A stretch of DNA of 64,000 nucleotides from Proteromonas lacertae (taxonomy: Eukaryota > Sar > Bigyra > Opalinata > Proteromonadidae): contig NGBS01000023.1 in assembly GCA_002245135.1 (NCBI GenBank), positions 39,639-103,638 on the forward strand, read 5' to 3'. The notes beneath the pieces are model-generated. The model was not told the origin of the DNA and ran no database searches. It was given only the letters and a program-made list of their open reading frames with translations. How positions within the stretch are numbered: position 1 is the stretch's first letter; every line of letters starts with the position of its first letter. Both the position numbers and the translations under genes were made by a program. This document shows positions 22,259-34,485 of the stretch, piece after piece.

Positions 22259-25200
22259 TTAGTTATTCAATACATGCAAGTCACAATGTATCCACTCTTT
22301 CTTTGAAACACTTATAGTTGAAGTACTTCTTAATATCGGTTTAGGTGGCAATGGAAATAATTGATCTCTATTTTGTTTATTTAGAATTCTTGGAAATGAT
22401 TTACTATCTTTTCTAAATTGAGTCAGTATTGGTGGCTTATTTTCTAATACAACAGTGTCACTACGTGATACATTGATTTTGGCAGTAGGAAATGCAAATT
22501 TAGAAGAAGTAGAACGACCACCTTCACTTTCTGATCCTGTAGAATTTGAGAATGGTTCAATCTTACTATTCGATTTTCTCCATCCAATTTTTTGGGTAAT
22601 ATCTTTTAGACTCATTTTATATTTCTTTTCAAAATCATCAATTGGTCTTGGTGCTATTCAAGAAGATATATATATAGAGTTATACATAAGTAATAACTTG
22701 ATATAACGCCAATTATTAACACTGGAATAATTAATGGAAAGAATATTTCATTTGGAAAATAATCACCAACATTGCATTCTATCATTTCAGAATTACATTT
22801 AGCTCTATTTATTAATAGTTAAATTATCAAGAAATGTATACTTGAAGCATGCAATTAATGAACATATATTTGCCCAAACTAATACTAAATTAGATGAAGA
22901 AAGGAAATAATTAACTGCCATTCTAGCAAATTGTGGATATAATAAACCTGAAATGAATTGTATTAATGCAGCCAAAGTATAAACCACTGAAGCAATTACA
23001 TTACCTGTACTTGATACTGAATCAGTTAATGTCAATAATATTTTCATAATACCGCAAATAAGACCATATTTTGTTGATACTATAGGAGATATTAACATTA
23101 GAATTAAAAAATACTTTTCACCATAACATCACTGAACAATTGAAATCTGTCATTATTCCAATTTCTATACCAGTCTTTCCAACATTTTATTTCACCCATA
23201 TAGCTATAATAAAGATTTTATATATATATATATATATATATATACAAAATATCACCATCTATTGCTCCTAATCTTAAACCAAGTGGTAAAAATAATGCAA
23301 TCATGAAAAGCGATATAATCATATATATAATATGAAAAGCTCCCCAACACTAGATGTATAATTATACACAGTTCTATATACTTCAAGTTGTGGTGCATTT
23401 TTCATTCCTTGATATTTATTATCTGATTCTGTTGAATTATTTGCATCTTCAGATTCATCATTAAAAGTTGAGCATTCAAAAGCACCAAAAAAGATATTGC
23501 AAAAAGGTATAAATAGTGAAGTAGTACAAATCCAAACATAAACTATATTATATAGAGTGATAATTATCATACACCAAAGTAATTTCTTTAACCATTTTCG
23601 AAATTTGAATTGTTTAGGAGTTATATAGCCTTTATCATATCTTTCATTATTCTCATTACCTAAATTTGGTTTTACTGGTTTTGACAATTCACTATATTTT
23701 TGAGAAGATGATTCTTTAGCTGTTGAAGTTGTAGAAATTGAAGTTTTATCATTTTTTGAGGAAATACCTTCATCACTACTCTCAAGATCACCTACAGATC
23801 TACCTTGTGTTAATGCTAATAACTTTTTGTCAACTTTCCCTTGCCTGCTCTCAAGTTCTTTTTTAGATTCAATTATTCTTAATTCAGAATTTTTAATATT
23901 TTTTGGTCCATAAATATTGCCAAAAAATTCATATGATTCTATTTCCTGCTTCATTTTTAATACTAACTGTAGAATGAGGATAATTACTAAAACAATTATA
24001 CCAACAATTGCACCAACTATCTTAACATGATAAAGTAATGCTAAGTCTTCCTATTAATATTACTGATTATAATATACATTAGAACTATAATTATTACCAG
24101 CTTTTCCGCTAAAAAAATCTATGAAATATGAAAAGGGATTAGTGTAATTAAGAAATGGATATGACAATAACTGGAAGAAACTAACAATTAACAGAAATAT
24201 TTGAATAAAAGTATCAACAGGTCTTGAAGAAAATTCTCTTTCTGGAGTATTAGTTTGCATATGTGTTTGAACAACACTTCCATCATCAGAACCAGTCCAT
24301 AAAAACTTGCCTGTTAATTGCAATGAGTTAATTCTGTCACTTTGTGGATTGAAAGATTTTAAAGTCTATAATTATAAATATATATATTTATCAATATACT
24401 TTATCATTATTCATATCTACAACATGAATTAAATAATCTTCATCAGTAGTATAATACATTAAGTGATCACATGTTTGATAAGCGTTTAAACTTCCTGACA
24501 CAATTGTATTAACAGTATTAATTACATTTCCAGATTCTGGATCAACTGTTATAATTGATCCATCCTTACAAGTATATACCAAATGACGCTGTTTATTAAA
24601 ATCTATTTTAATTACTTTCTTTTTAATACGAATTCTATTGTTAAGACAATATAAATAACAATTCTATACAATCTTTCTGTTTTACCTTCCATTGTCATTA
24701 CTCTTTCTGTAGTATCTTCACACGCTGTGTATAATCTTTCCTTTGTAAGATCTTTACGATGATACAAAGCAGATATTGGACTCTATTATGATGATAATGC
24801 AATTATTAAATATATACAGTATGTCCAATAAATAGCTGTTGAACTTCCATTGTTTTCATATCAACTTTATAAATAACTCCACTCTTTGATCCTGTAAATA
24901 TACTCTTATCTTTAAGTGATAAATGAAAACATGTTAAATCTCTATTAACAATATACAGTAAGTAAAATACCTTGTTTTATCATATGTCTTCACTACATAT
25001 CCTGTTTGCAAATTGTGGCAAAATATTTTATTATCATTTCCAATAGAAAATAAATACGGATTATTACCAATAAATACAATCTCCATCTACATAAACAGAT
25101 ATTAATATATATTTAAATACTCTCTTGACTCCTCCTAGATGTGGTGCAAATTTCTTCATACACTGACAAGTTATTATTTGATTTAGTCTAATATCTCCAT

Positions 25201-25841
25201 CTACACCGCAAGTAAATAACCAATAAGGCTGTTTATCTGCATCTCTAACTAAACCATACCTGCAATATCTGAATAATTTATCAGTAACAATTAATCCAGT
25301 TATTGCACCAGTATGACCTTGATGTATCATTGCATTAAAATCTCTCCATTTTATTGCACACCATTGCTTCAATCTATCTATTCTAGAAGTACTATTAAGA
25401 CCTTCTTCTGATTCTAGCTTACTAGAAGTACTTCCAACAGAGGATGAGGAACTGTTTCTTCCTATATTGCATTAGTTGACAATATAAATACTCAAATGTG
25501 TGTTGGATGCGGAAGGAGAAGTAGTATTTTGTGAAGATGATTGTTGTACAGACTTTCTCGCTATTATAATATACTTTTCAGAATGTATACATAATGATTT
25601 AGATAATAAGACGTTTGATCTAGAGTTATTAGGAGTTGAAGATGCAGTAGCTTCTAATTCCCTTGTTTTGTCTTTTGACACACCTACAAATCATAATAAT
25701 ATAAAATAATAACATTACTATTAATTGTAGAATCACTAATAACAAATTTCATCTTCATCTGTGAAACTGCTAAGTTCATTAAATTACAAACATACAAATA
25801 TGTTTCTCAGTTGATATAAACGTTTTAGATGTAGTTGACAT
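22259..25841 (-). CDS. WD40-repeat multi-spanning membrane protein, unrecognised family
   Basis: Multi-exon gene starting MSTTSKTFISTEKHI at 25841. After a Ser-rich leader (SSSSVGSTSSKLESEEG) comes a beta-propeller-like region: IHQGHTGAITGLIV with LFTCGVDGDIRL, then IFTGSKSGVIYKVD followed by GHT, ISALYH, HLVYTCKDGSIITVDPESG and FLWTGSDDGSV. The C-terminal half has several hydrophobic helices (FIQIFLLIVSFFQLLSYPFL; IVGAIVGIIVLVIILILQLV; LLWCMIIITLYNIVYVWIC; a 4-helix-like stretch at 22810-23100; IFFPLIIPVLIIGVISSYYL). It finishes with a cytosolic-looking tail (MSLKDITQKIGWRKS...). About a dozen introns of 25-35 nt are bridged by frame. I considered an IRE1/PERK-type sensor because of the propeller-plus-TM layout, but there is no kinase or nuclease domain. 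Localisation and role are unknown. Confidence 0.65.
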
Positions 25842-26233
25842 TTTTTACTGAGTAGGAACTGTGAGAAATAATGTTTTTCTCACAAACATTTAAATGTATT
25901 ATATGAAACGACTATAATTTTATTAAAAATGTTCAATAAGCACATCTGATTTTCTGTATATAAAATACATCTAATGATAATATTATTAGAAACTACAGTT
26001 AAATAATAACAACAGAGCTTAATTCCATGTGTAATTATAGTTTTAATAACATTGTTATTAAAAAGAGTGTAGTGTATTGAAGCTGGAAATGATGATGTGA
26101 ATATATGATTAAAATGTTGTTGTAATAGTAACAATTCAAGAGAAAATATAAAGAAATGAGTTGTTTTCTAAAAAGAAATCAATTAAAGAACTGAAAAACT
26201 ATCTATTAATATTAAATAATATTTATAATAACT
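25842..26233. other. Intergenic, no feature seen
   Basis: About 390 AT-rich bases between two minus-strand genes. It contains a GAAACGACTATAATTTT box near 25915, similar to boxes upstream of other genes and consistent with the promoter of the WD40/membrane gene. The only ORF (84 codons, minus) is low-complexity and hydrophobic, and I do not consider it real. Confidence 0.4.
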
Positions 26234-26860
26234 TTACTCTGGTTCTAAAGAGTAATATGTTATTTGATCATTGCTAAATGGTTGAATTAATTTCATTAAA
26301 TCTTCTTTACAATCTCTAAATAAATATTTTCCATTAGTATCGCATGTTTCTTTCTGTTTTATTACTAAATTAATCACAATCATAAACGGGTTATGACTAT
26401 CCTCAACTAAATCAACGAAATCTACTTCTCCTCCACATAATTCATCAGAATATTCTGTAATTTGTTGTAATACATCCATTCGCTTATTTACAGGTATTAT
26501 AGCATATATGAACACGTGATAATATTTTAACACTCTATTAGATCCGTTTGATACAAAGCCACCATTAAATCTAGTAAAATTCTTATTGTTATTTGATTCC
26601 AAATATTCATCTGTTATTTTAAATAGTAAATCATGATTATCTGAAACACTCTCTACTTCATCTGAATCATTATTTCTATAATCTTTACTATTGATTTCAT
26701 TTCTTATTTCTTTCACATATTCCTGAATTTCTTTCATTAAAGGCAAATAGTTATCGACTGTGTTTATTTGATTATCTATTCCTAGTGAAGGTAAATGTGA
26801 ATAATCTGAAGAATTTAAAGCAAACATATCATAACCATCATCTCTAGTTGATCCAGACAT
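26234..26860 (-). CDS. Hypothetical acidic protein, intronless
   Basis: A 208-residue single-exon ORF starting MSGSTRDDGYDMFALNSS. The N-terminal half is acidic and probably helical (LMKEIQEYVKEIRNEINSKD); the second half looks like an alpha/beta domain (VLKYYHVFIYAIIPVNKRMD, FVDLVEDSHNPFMIVINLV, CKEDLMKLIQPFSNDQITYY). It has no signal peptide or membrane helix and I recognise no family. It is divergent from the ASH/PGK-like gene with only 86 bp between starts, so the two probably share a promoter containing GCCGTTTTTG at about 26914. Co-regulation would hint at a flagellar link, but that is speculation. Confidence 0.6.
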   Translation of the reverse strand: MSGSTRDDGYDMFALNSSDYSHLPSLGIDNQINTVDNYLPLMKEIQEYVKEIRNEINSKDYRNNDSDEVESVSDNHDLLFKITDEYLESNNNKNFTRFNGGFVSNGSNRVLKYYHVFIYAIIPVNKRMDVLQQITEYSDELCGGEVDFVDLVEDSHNPFMIVINLVIKQKETCDTNGKYLFRDCKEDLMKLIQPFSNDQITYYSLEPE

Positions 26861-26946
26861 TTTAAATATTTAAATGTTTTTTGAATAAAAACAGCTTGTA
26901 TCGATCAAGCTAAGCCGTTTTTGAATTTTAGTTTTTGTTATTTTCT

Positions 26947-29900
26947 ATGTCTGGTATATCTTAATCAGATTCATTTAATAATTAGGAAAAACTGTATTAG
27001 TTAAGAAAAAAGAAAATAGAAATAAAAATCAAACTACATTACTTGTTGCAAAGAAAGTAGATAATAATCAAACAGAAAATCTCAAACCAGCTGTTAAACC
27101 AGTATAATGTAACTATAACATTGTATAGGGTCCAAAATGTGATGAAAGAGGAAATATATTAGAATACTCAATTTTAGGAACAATTCATGATTATATACAA
27201 TATAGAAAATCATTAGAACCAAGTACTCCACAACAAGTTAATGAAGATTGTATAATTTTCAATTTAATAATTCTATTCTAGTTCGTATGGATGTTACTGC
27301 ATCAAATAAAAGTCTAGCGTTAGAGCAATACAGATCAAAAGTAGAAGCTACAGTATTATCACTTTTAAGTTTTTTTTAATAGAAATCCATTGATTTATTA
27401 TTGAGTAAATCCTTAAAGTCAAGAGAAGAAGAACAAATGAAAAGATCTAAACGAAATAATCACATTCCATATTACATTGCTACCGCAGATACAAAGGAAG
27501 AAAAAGCTTTAAAGAAATATCTTTATATGAAGAAAGAATGGGAAAAATATAATGAAAAAGTGAGTAAAAGAATAGGAAGAGATCCAAGAGACACAGTATT
27601 TTCAAAAACTGATGAATTCCGTGAGAAAAAAGAAGAGTATATATATATAGTTTTTATAATATTTAATTAGATTGGCATTAATAGAAGAAAAACTTCCTCA
27701 AAAAATGAATCCAGAAAGTCAAGGATATTGGGAACAAAGTCTAAGAGGATTAGGAACAAGATATGTCACAATTGGTAATGCATTAACTGGTTTATGCACT
27801 GAAATCAAGTCAGGAACAACTGAAGTAAAAGAACATATTCGATTAGGAAAACCATTAAACCATGCCTGGATGAAATCATCCAAATATTTAGCAAAGAAAC
27901 TGAAACAATTAGATAAGAAGATGATGAAAACTACAGGTTATGTTCCACCTCCTGATATTGGTGCAGATATGATTGTCCAAGGAAGAGATCTATGGGAATG
28001 GGTTAAAACATCACATGAAGAATCAATACAAAAAGTGCAAAATACAATTGAATTCATTGAACATACTGAAAGAAGAAGATCATCCATGATTACACCCTTG
28101 CATCGTGCTATTGTTCAAGATGGTAACAATGAGAATAGAAATAAAACAGATGGTCCATATTATGATATGATTCCTTTGCCACATAAAGTAGAAGGTGAAT
28201 TTGATCCATATATATTAGAATATTTAAATAAAAATACGAATGAACCAGTAAGTGATGTTAATACACCATTAGAAGTGTTATTTGATACATTCATTAATAA
28301 ACCAATCCAAAGAGATGTCAGAGTAATGAATAGTGGTAAAACTGTGATATATTATAATTGGGTAAAAGAAGAATATAGTTCAAAGATTGATGTTGGTGGA
28401 GTAAGAGCTACAAAGAGTAAAATGATGAAATTTTATTGTAATAATATAAGAGGATCTATTCTACCAGGTGAATATCGTGATTTTACATTTACATTCCAAT
28501 CTACACAAGCTGGTGTATTTAGAGAGCAATGGAAGTTTAATACAAAACCAGAAGTACAATCCTGTCATAATCTATTATTAAGAGGAGCAGCAATTTCATT
28601 AGAAGAGAATTTATTTGCTAAACAACAAATCATTGAAGAAATCGATCAAAATGTATACTTTAGAAATTTCTATGAATTATCCAAATCAATTGTTGAATTA
28701 GTTCATACTCCACCACCAGAATTTACACCAGAGCAAATTGAACAACAAAGAAAAGATCAATTTGAAAAAGAAAATCCAACATTATATTACTCATCTGATA
28801 TTTACCACAATTTAGAAGATATAGTAAACCAATGTTTTGATTTGTTAGATTTTCCACCTCAAGATAGAATATGGAATTTATCTGTATCAATGGTTGAAGA
28901 TTTAGTTAGTCATATAACTACACCACCTGAAATACCTGAGCCACCACCACCACAACCCAAAGCAGAAGGTGAAGAAGAAGGAGAAGATAATCCTGAAGAT
29001 GAAGAAGATGAAAATGGAGAAAAGAAGAAGAAGAAGCCACCAACACCTCCTCCAGTTCATATCGAATATACTCCATTACAACAATTACAAAAAAACTTCC
29101 AAGATAAAATAAAGGAATTAAAAGAAGAATATTCAATTCGTCCTACTGTTTATTCTCATTATTATCCAATTGTTCAACAATTAATATATGATATTATTGA
29201 TGAAGTTCCTGTATGTTCATATAAGGCTGAGAGGTATGTAGGATTTCAATTTAGAGATTGGGTTCCTCCTATTATTCCACATGATTATAGTACAGGTTTT
29301 AAACCCCATCCACCTCCTGATCAACCATTAATACCAATGGAAGAAACAGTGTATAATGAGAATATGAATGAATTGATTGAAATGTACAAAGAGTTTAATG
29401 GTCATGATATTCCTGAACCACCACCACTACCACCAGAAGAAGAAGAAGAGAAGAAAAACAATGGAGAAGAAGAAGGAGAAGGTAATGGAGAAGAAAGAGC
29501 AGAGGAAGAAAATAATGATAATAATAATGAAGAAGAGCAACAACATGAAGATGGTGAAAATAATGAAAATGGAGGAGAAGGAGAAGAAGAAGAGAATAAT
29601 AAAGAGAATGAAGAGCCACAATTAGATGAAAATGGTAATCCAATTCCAGTAGAACCAAAAGCAGAAACAACTGAAGAAGAAGAACAGAATCCACCAGAAC
29701 CTGAATGGAAATGCCCAGAATTACCTGAACCAAAATATGAACCAACTGTTGAATATTATAGATCCATATTATACAGTTATATCTATAAATTAGTATCTGA
29801 TACAATGAATAAGATTGAAGATATTACATTTATGTGTGATAATGAAAATACAATCAAAATGGTTGAAGATACAAATATGTTATTAGGATATAAACAAAAG

Positions 29901-31502
29901 ATAAAAGATATTGATTTCAAAGATAAGAAAGTTATCATTAGAGCAAATTTAGATGTTCATTTTGCTAAAGGTAAAGGAGATGCATTAGTATTCCCACCAA
30001 TTGAACAAAAGAGAATGGATACGTTGATTGCTGAGATTAATGATATAATTGGTAAAGGAGCTCAATATGTAATGATTATTTCTAATTATAGAAATCCAAA
30101 AGGAGAAGTAGAAAAAGATTTATCTTTCACTCCACTCTCTAAATTCCTGAAAAAGAGTTTTAAGAATTTAGTATTTGTTGAAGATATAGTTGGTCCAAAA
30201 GCTGAGAAAGCATTTGCTAAAATATCAACAGGAACTGTATTTTTAATAGAGAATATTTACTTCCAAAAGTTTGAAGAAGGTAAAGTGTGGGATGGACCTT
30301 TACTCCGTTCAATGTTACCTCATATTCCTGATATCTATATCCCTGAACCAGAGATGGAAATATCTGAAGAAGTAAGAAATGCATATAGAGATGCTAATGA
30401 TGACAAGAAGAAGAAGAAAGGAGGAGCTGCAGATAAGAGAAGGCCAAGTTCAAAGAGTTTAAGTAAAAGAAAATCAAGTACAGGAGCAATACCACCAGCA
30501 GAAGAAAGTGAACCAGTTATAGTGACTGAACAGCAACAACAGTATTTAGAAAAAGAGAAATATATCAATACTTTAGATAATTTATGTGATATATATATTA
30601 ATGATTGTTTTGATTTATTAGATAAGACTGATATTTCAATAGTAAAGATTGGTAATAATAAAGAAAGAATATGTGGTACAGATGTTGAGTATCATATCCA
30701 ACAGATTAGAGAATTATTAGAAAGACCAATTAGGCCACTAATAACCATAGTTGGAGGTATTCCAACACCACAGCGATTAGCATTTATTTATAATATGATA
30801 CCAAAGAGTGATGCTGTTGTAGTGAGTGGTGTATTAGGTTTATCATTCTTATCATGTATGTATAATGTCAATGTTGGTATGAAATCATGGAATGATAATA
30901 TATTAAAACCACATATTAGAGCATTAGTAGCTTATGCAGAAAGATTTAATGTAAAGATGTATTATCCAATAGATTGTGTTTGTGGAGATGCTCCAATCAC
31001 TGGTGAAGATTATGAAGGTGAAACATTAGAAATACCTTTTATATATGATAATATAAACACTGATCTTGATTTATCAGAAGTAGCATTCAGTGAAGTTCCT
31101 TCAGGATATACTTGTTATGATGAAGGTCCGAAAACTCAACAAAGAAATGGTGCTTTATTACCAGAAATGAAAACTGTAGTTTGGTGTGGTTGTGTAGGTA
31201 AAGTTGAAGCTGAAATGTTTAGATCTGGTACAAAAGCATTAGCTGATAATATTGCTAGTAATAGTGATTTGAAATCTTATATATTTGGAAGTAAATGTGT
31301 TAATTATGCATTAGATTCTTCTGATTATGATAGTTATACTTATTTGTGTAGTAATAAAATTGGTGAAAAGTTGATTAGTTTGACTGTTGTTCCTGGTATA
31401 TGTCTTTTAAATAATAAAGAAGAATTTGATCCTTTGCCAAAGATTAGAAAGGAAGGTGAAGAAGAGGAGGAAGAAGAAGAGAATGAAGAAGGTGATAATT
31501 AA
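26947..31502 (+). CDS. ASH-like (MYCBPAP-type) and phosphoglycerate-kinase-like fusion protein
   Basis: Spliced from a tiny first exon (ATG TCT G, 26947) through five short introns into a 3.8-kb exon; total about 1,430 residues. The N-terminal half resembles ciliary ASH/MSP-type proteins such as MYCBPAP: PLEVLFDTFINKPIQRDV, RVMNSGKTVIYYNWVKEE, GSILPGEYRDFTFTFQS and GVFREQWKFNTKP form an immunoglobulin-like ASH domain. Two long Glu/Pro/Asn-rich linkers follow. The C-terminal ~550 residues look like phosphoglycerate kinase: KKVIIRANLDVHF, VMIISNYRNPKGE, FVEDIVGPKAEKAF, TVFLIENIYF, RPLITIVGGIPTPQRL, VVWCGCVGKVEAEMFRSGTKAL. Key catalytic features are altered (SHLGRP-type site reads SNYRNP; no GGGDT motif), and the fold is split by a K/S-rich insertion, so it is probably a catalytically dead scaffold. 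A ciliary central-apparatus role is inferred. Confidence 0.8.
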
Positions 31503-31601
31503 ATAATATTAAATAAATGAAAACATATTTTATTTTATTCTAAAATTGTTTATTTATTAAATATAGTCTCGAATGATGTTTGACTCTCAAAATATTAAAT
31601 A

Positions 31602-32425
31602 ATGAAATTACAAGTCGAAGAACCTTTGCTTTCTAATGATATTGAACAGAGTATTGAAACAGATGTTTTTGAAGAGTTTTCTATAAAAGGTATCTCATTT
31701 TCTTACTTCTTTTAAAAAGATTCTGTGTTATCAAAAGAGAAAGTTATTCAAATATCATCAACTATTACTTATCATCATAATACTGTAGAAATCAAAAGTA
31801 TGAAGAGTAATAATATATATTTCTAGATTGTGGTTTAAATGGTGACTTATTAGAAACATTTATTAACAGTGTTATCAGTAATACAGATATTATGTATTTG
31901 GATTTGTCATGTAATGGTATAAATGATGAAGATTTGTTGAAAATTGGTAGATTGTTTAAGTATATTCCAAAACTTATCAGTTTGAAGTTTTCAAATAATG
32001 AAATAACTGGTCAAGGAATAGTTTTAGTTAGAAACGAAATATTAGATAATTGTAAAGAATTATCAGAAATAGATATTTCACATAATCAAATAAAGTTTGA
32101 GGATGGAAAATTATTCTTCTTTAAATTATATCAACTTCCACATTTGAAATCTATAAATTTATCTTGTATCGTTTTTTAGTTTTAATAATTTATAGATAAT
32201 ATTACTGGAGACAGTGATATGAAATTGTTTGCTTTATTCATGGACACATTTGACCACGATGTTTATGTAGATCTTGAAGGAAATGAAATTAGAGAAGTTG
32301 GGTTGATAACATTACATCGTAAATTGAGGAAAAATAAAAGGAGATTAATAAATTTTGGGTTAAATGTGAATAAAATGAGTATAGTTGGATTAATGCAATA
32401 TTATTTTTCTTCATCAAAGAAATAG
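31602..32425 (+). CDS. Leucine-rich-repeat protein
   Basis: Four exons, about 245 residues, starting MKLQVEEPLLSNDIEQSIET. Introns at about 31690-31719 (GTATCTCATTTTC...AAAAAG), 31799-31826 and near 32168-32196 keep the frame. The body carries ribonuclease-inhibitor-like LRRs: IMYLDLSCNGINDEDLLKIG, LISLKFSNNEITGQGIVLV, LSEIDISHNQIKFEDGKLFF, and VYVDLEGNEIREVGLITL. It is a small protein-interaction module without other domains. The first intron has a GTATCTC donor rather than GTATAT. It follows the ASH/PGK-like gene by only 99 bp on the same strand and converges on the Hsp70 gene. Confidence 0.72.
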
Positions 32426-32473
32426 AATAATTAAACGTTTATAATATAGTATGTAAATAATTTAGTTGTCTTT

Positions 32474-33988
32474 CTAAAGGGTAATCTCTAATTCTCTTAC
32501 TTCGCCATTTATATAAGCTTTTGTTGTTAAACATCCATTATCATCAACACTAAACTCAATGTCAATAGAAGGTATATTTCTTGGAACTTCAATTAACAAT
32601 GAACCTAAGAATTGGTTCTTTGTTGTTGATGCATCTTCACCTTGAAATACCTTCAATGTAACTTCATTTGTATTAGGTCTAATTCTAACAGTCTTTCTTA
32701 CAGATGAAGGTAAAGGAGTCATTTTATTCAATACAGGTTCCATTATTTGTTTTTGCATTCTTGACTGAGTCTCATATCCAATTGTATGAGTTAAAACATC
32801 GTGAATAGTATACTTTACATCATCAGGATTTAGCAATAATCGAGAATATAAAGTAGCACCAATTGCAACAGCTTCATCTGGGTTTATATCGCTGCATATT
32901 TTGACATCAGGGAAGGTTTCTCTTATTAAGTCTTGAATTTTTATAATTCTACTAGATCCACCAACTAATACAATATAATCAAGATCGTTTGGTTCTAATT
33001 TACCATAGTTTAATGTCTGATGGACTATATCAATTGTTCTGCTAAATACATCTTTACATAATTCATTAAATTCAGTTCTAGTTATATTCTCTGTTATTTC
33101 ATCACCATCAATCTCAATACTCAACTGATTATCTTCAATAACAGATAGATTCTTCTTTAATTCATCACAATTCTTAATAATTCTTGACATTACTTTTGCA
33201 TTACTGTCATCCATTCTATATTTATCTAAAAAATGTTTTACTAACCTATCTGTGACATCTTGACCTCCTAAATGATTATCTCCATATGTAGAAATAACAT
33301 TAACATCATATCCATCCTTGGTAATTATTGATACATCAAAAGTTCCACCACCAAAATCATACACTAAAATATTACACTTCTTTTCTTTCATTGCTGTTGT
33401 ACTTGTACAAATATATGCCAATGCAGCAGCAGATGGTTCATTAATTAAGGCCAATACTTTAAGTCCAGCTTCATCTGCAGCTTGTTTTGTTGCATTTCTT
33501 TGAGCATTATTAAAATCAGCAGGAACTGCTATTACACAAGGAACATTATTCTTATCTTTCACTTCAGGTACAAATTTAATAATTGAAAATCTCTTGATAT
33601 GTTTTAAGATTTCACATGATATATCTATTGGTGTATAATAATCTACTTTTCCATTTCTAGTTATTTCGTATTGCGGTAATTCATCTTTCTCATCTAATAA
33701 TATCTTAAATGGATAATTAATCACTCCTTCCTTATCAATTTGTCTGCATTTTTTACCAATAAATCTCTTTGAATCATAGACTCTACAAAATTTACCTACA
33801 CTAATGTCAGCTGATTCACCAACTTTAATATCATCTGTTTTTTTATCATATGCTACTACTGATGGTATTTCACGTTTACCAGTTTCGCTTTGAATCACAT
33901 CAACACTTTTGTTTGTGAAATTATAAAAAGCTGAACATGAGAAAGTTGTTCCTAAATCAATTCCAAAAGGAACTATATCTTGAGACAT
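32474..33988 (-). CDS. Divergent Hsp70 lacking the C-terminal lid
   Basis: Intronless 504-residue Hsp70. The nucleotide-binding domain has all signatures: phosphate 1 VPFGIDLGTTFSCSA, VPADFNNAQRNATKQAADEAG, LALINEPSAAALAY, LVYDFGGGTFDVSI and IVLVGGSSRI. The substrate-binding beta domain is short (TVRIRPNTNEVTLKVFQGED; PRNIPSIDIEFSVDDNGCLT), and the protein ends at ELEITL, without the ~100-residue helical lid and without EEVD or KDEL tails. Typical Hsp70s are about 640 residues. It has no targeting peptide, so it is probably cytosolic; the nearest analogues by architecture are lid-less HSPA14/Ssz-type proteins. Absence of the lid is inferred from the stop at 32474; I see no downstream continuation in the other frames. 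Confidence 0.88.
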   Translation of the reverse strand: MSQDIVPFGIDLGTTFSCSAFYNFTNKSVDVIQSETGKREIPSVVAYDKKTDDIKVGESADISVGKFCRVYDSKRFIGKKCRQIDKEGVINYPFKILLDEKDELPQYEITRNGKVDYYTPIDISCEILKHIKRFSIIKFVPEVKDKNNVPCVIAVPADFNNAQRNATKQAADEAGLKVLALINEPSAAALAYICTSTTAMKEKKCNILVYDFGGGTFDVSIITKDGYDVNVISTYGDNHLGGQDVTDRLVKHFLDKYRMDDSNAKVMSRIIKNCDELKKNLSVIEDNQLSIEIDGDEITENITRTEFNELCKDVFSRTIDIVHQTLNYGKLEPNDLDYIVLVGGSSRIIKIQDLIRETFPDVKICSDINPDEAVAIGATLYSRLLLNPDDVKYTIHDVLTHTIGYETQSRMQKQIMEPVLNKMTPLPSSVRKTVRIRPNTNEVTLKVFQGEDASTTKNQFLGSLLIEVPRNIPSIDIEFSVDDNGCLTTKAYINGEVRELEITL

Positions 33989-34485
33989 GCACTGGACTTT
34001 TTTACACTACAAATAAGAAAGAAAAGTCAATTCTGAAACGAATATATTTATCAAACCTGGAATCAAACTTATTCAACTAAACACTAAAAAATTTCATGGA
34101 AATAAGCATAATTCGTTATTATAAAAGCATACTATTGTAATATAATAACTTATCTTATAGAATATGTAGTAGAATCGTTATATACTCTTTAAATCACTAG
34201 AAATGTCTTTGATAAATATATTGTTAGTTGTTGTAGTATGTGACGCTTATTTAACATAAAATAACTAATAATTACCAAAAGTAGAAAATAAGTCACATGT
34301 TTAATGAAGCTTTGTTTCACCTACTTTTTATCAACTATACTTGGAATTCAAAAGAATAAATGTAATAACACTCCCTTATAGTAGATCTTAGCCTGCAATC
34401 TTTTAATCTGTCGTTTCAAAATAATTATTTAATTTTTCTTTTTTAAAAAGAATCTTATATTCAAAATAAATTAAGGATATAAGAT
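33989..34485. other. Divergent intergenic region between Hsp70 and the six-gene array
   Basis: About 500 bases of AT-rich sequence. A GAAACGAATATATTT box lies near 34036, about 48 bases upstream of the Hsp70 start, and resembles boxes before other genes. I see no ORF, RNA gene or long repeat. No clear heat-shock element (nGAAn inverted arrays) is evident. Confidence 0.4.

Noticed and set aside
22259-25841. IRE1/PERK-type stress sensor
   Set aside because: Propeller-plus-membrane layout fits, but there is no kinase or RNase domain, and several membrane helices replace the single TM.
25880-26134. 84-codon minus ORF in the intergenic region
   Set aside because: Hydrophobic, no motif, no conserved junctions; likely chance in AT-rich DNA.
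29377-29805. Overlapping ORFs rich in L, I, H or K in the ASH/PGK-like gene
   Set aside because: Shadows of the GAA-rich coding linker.
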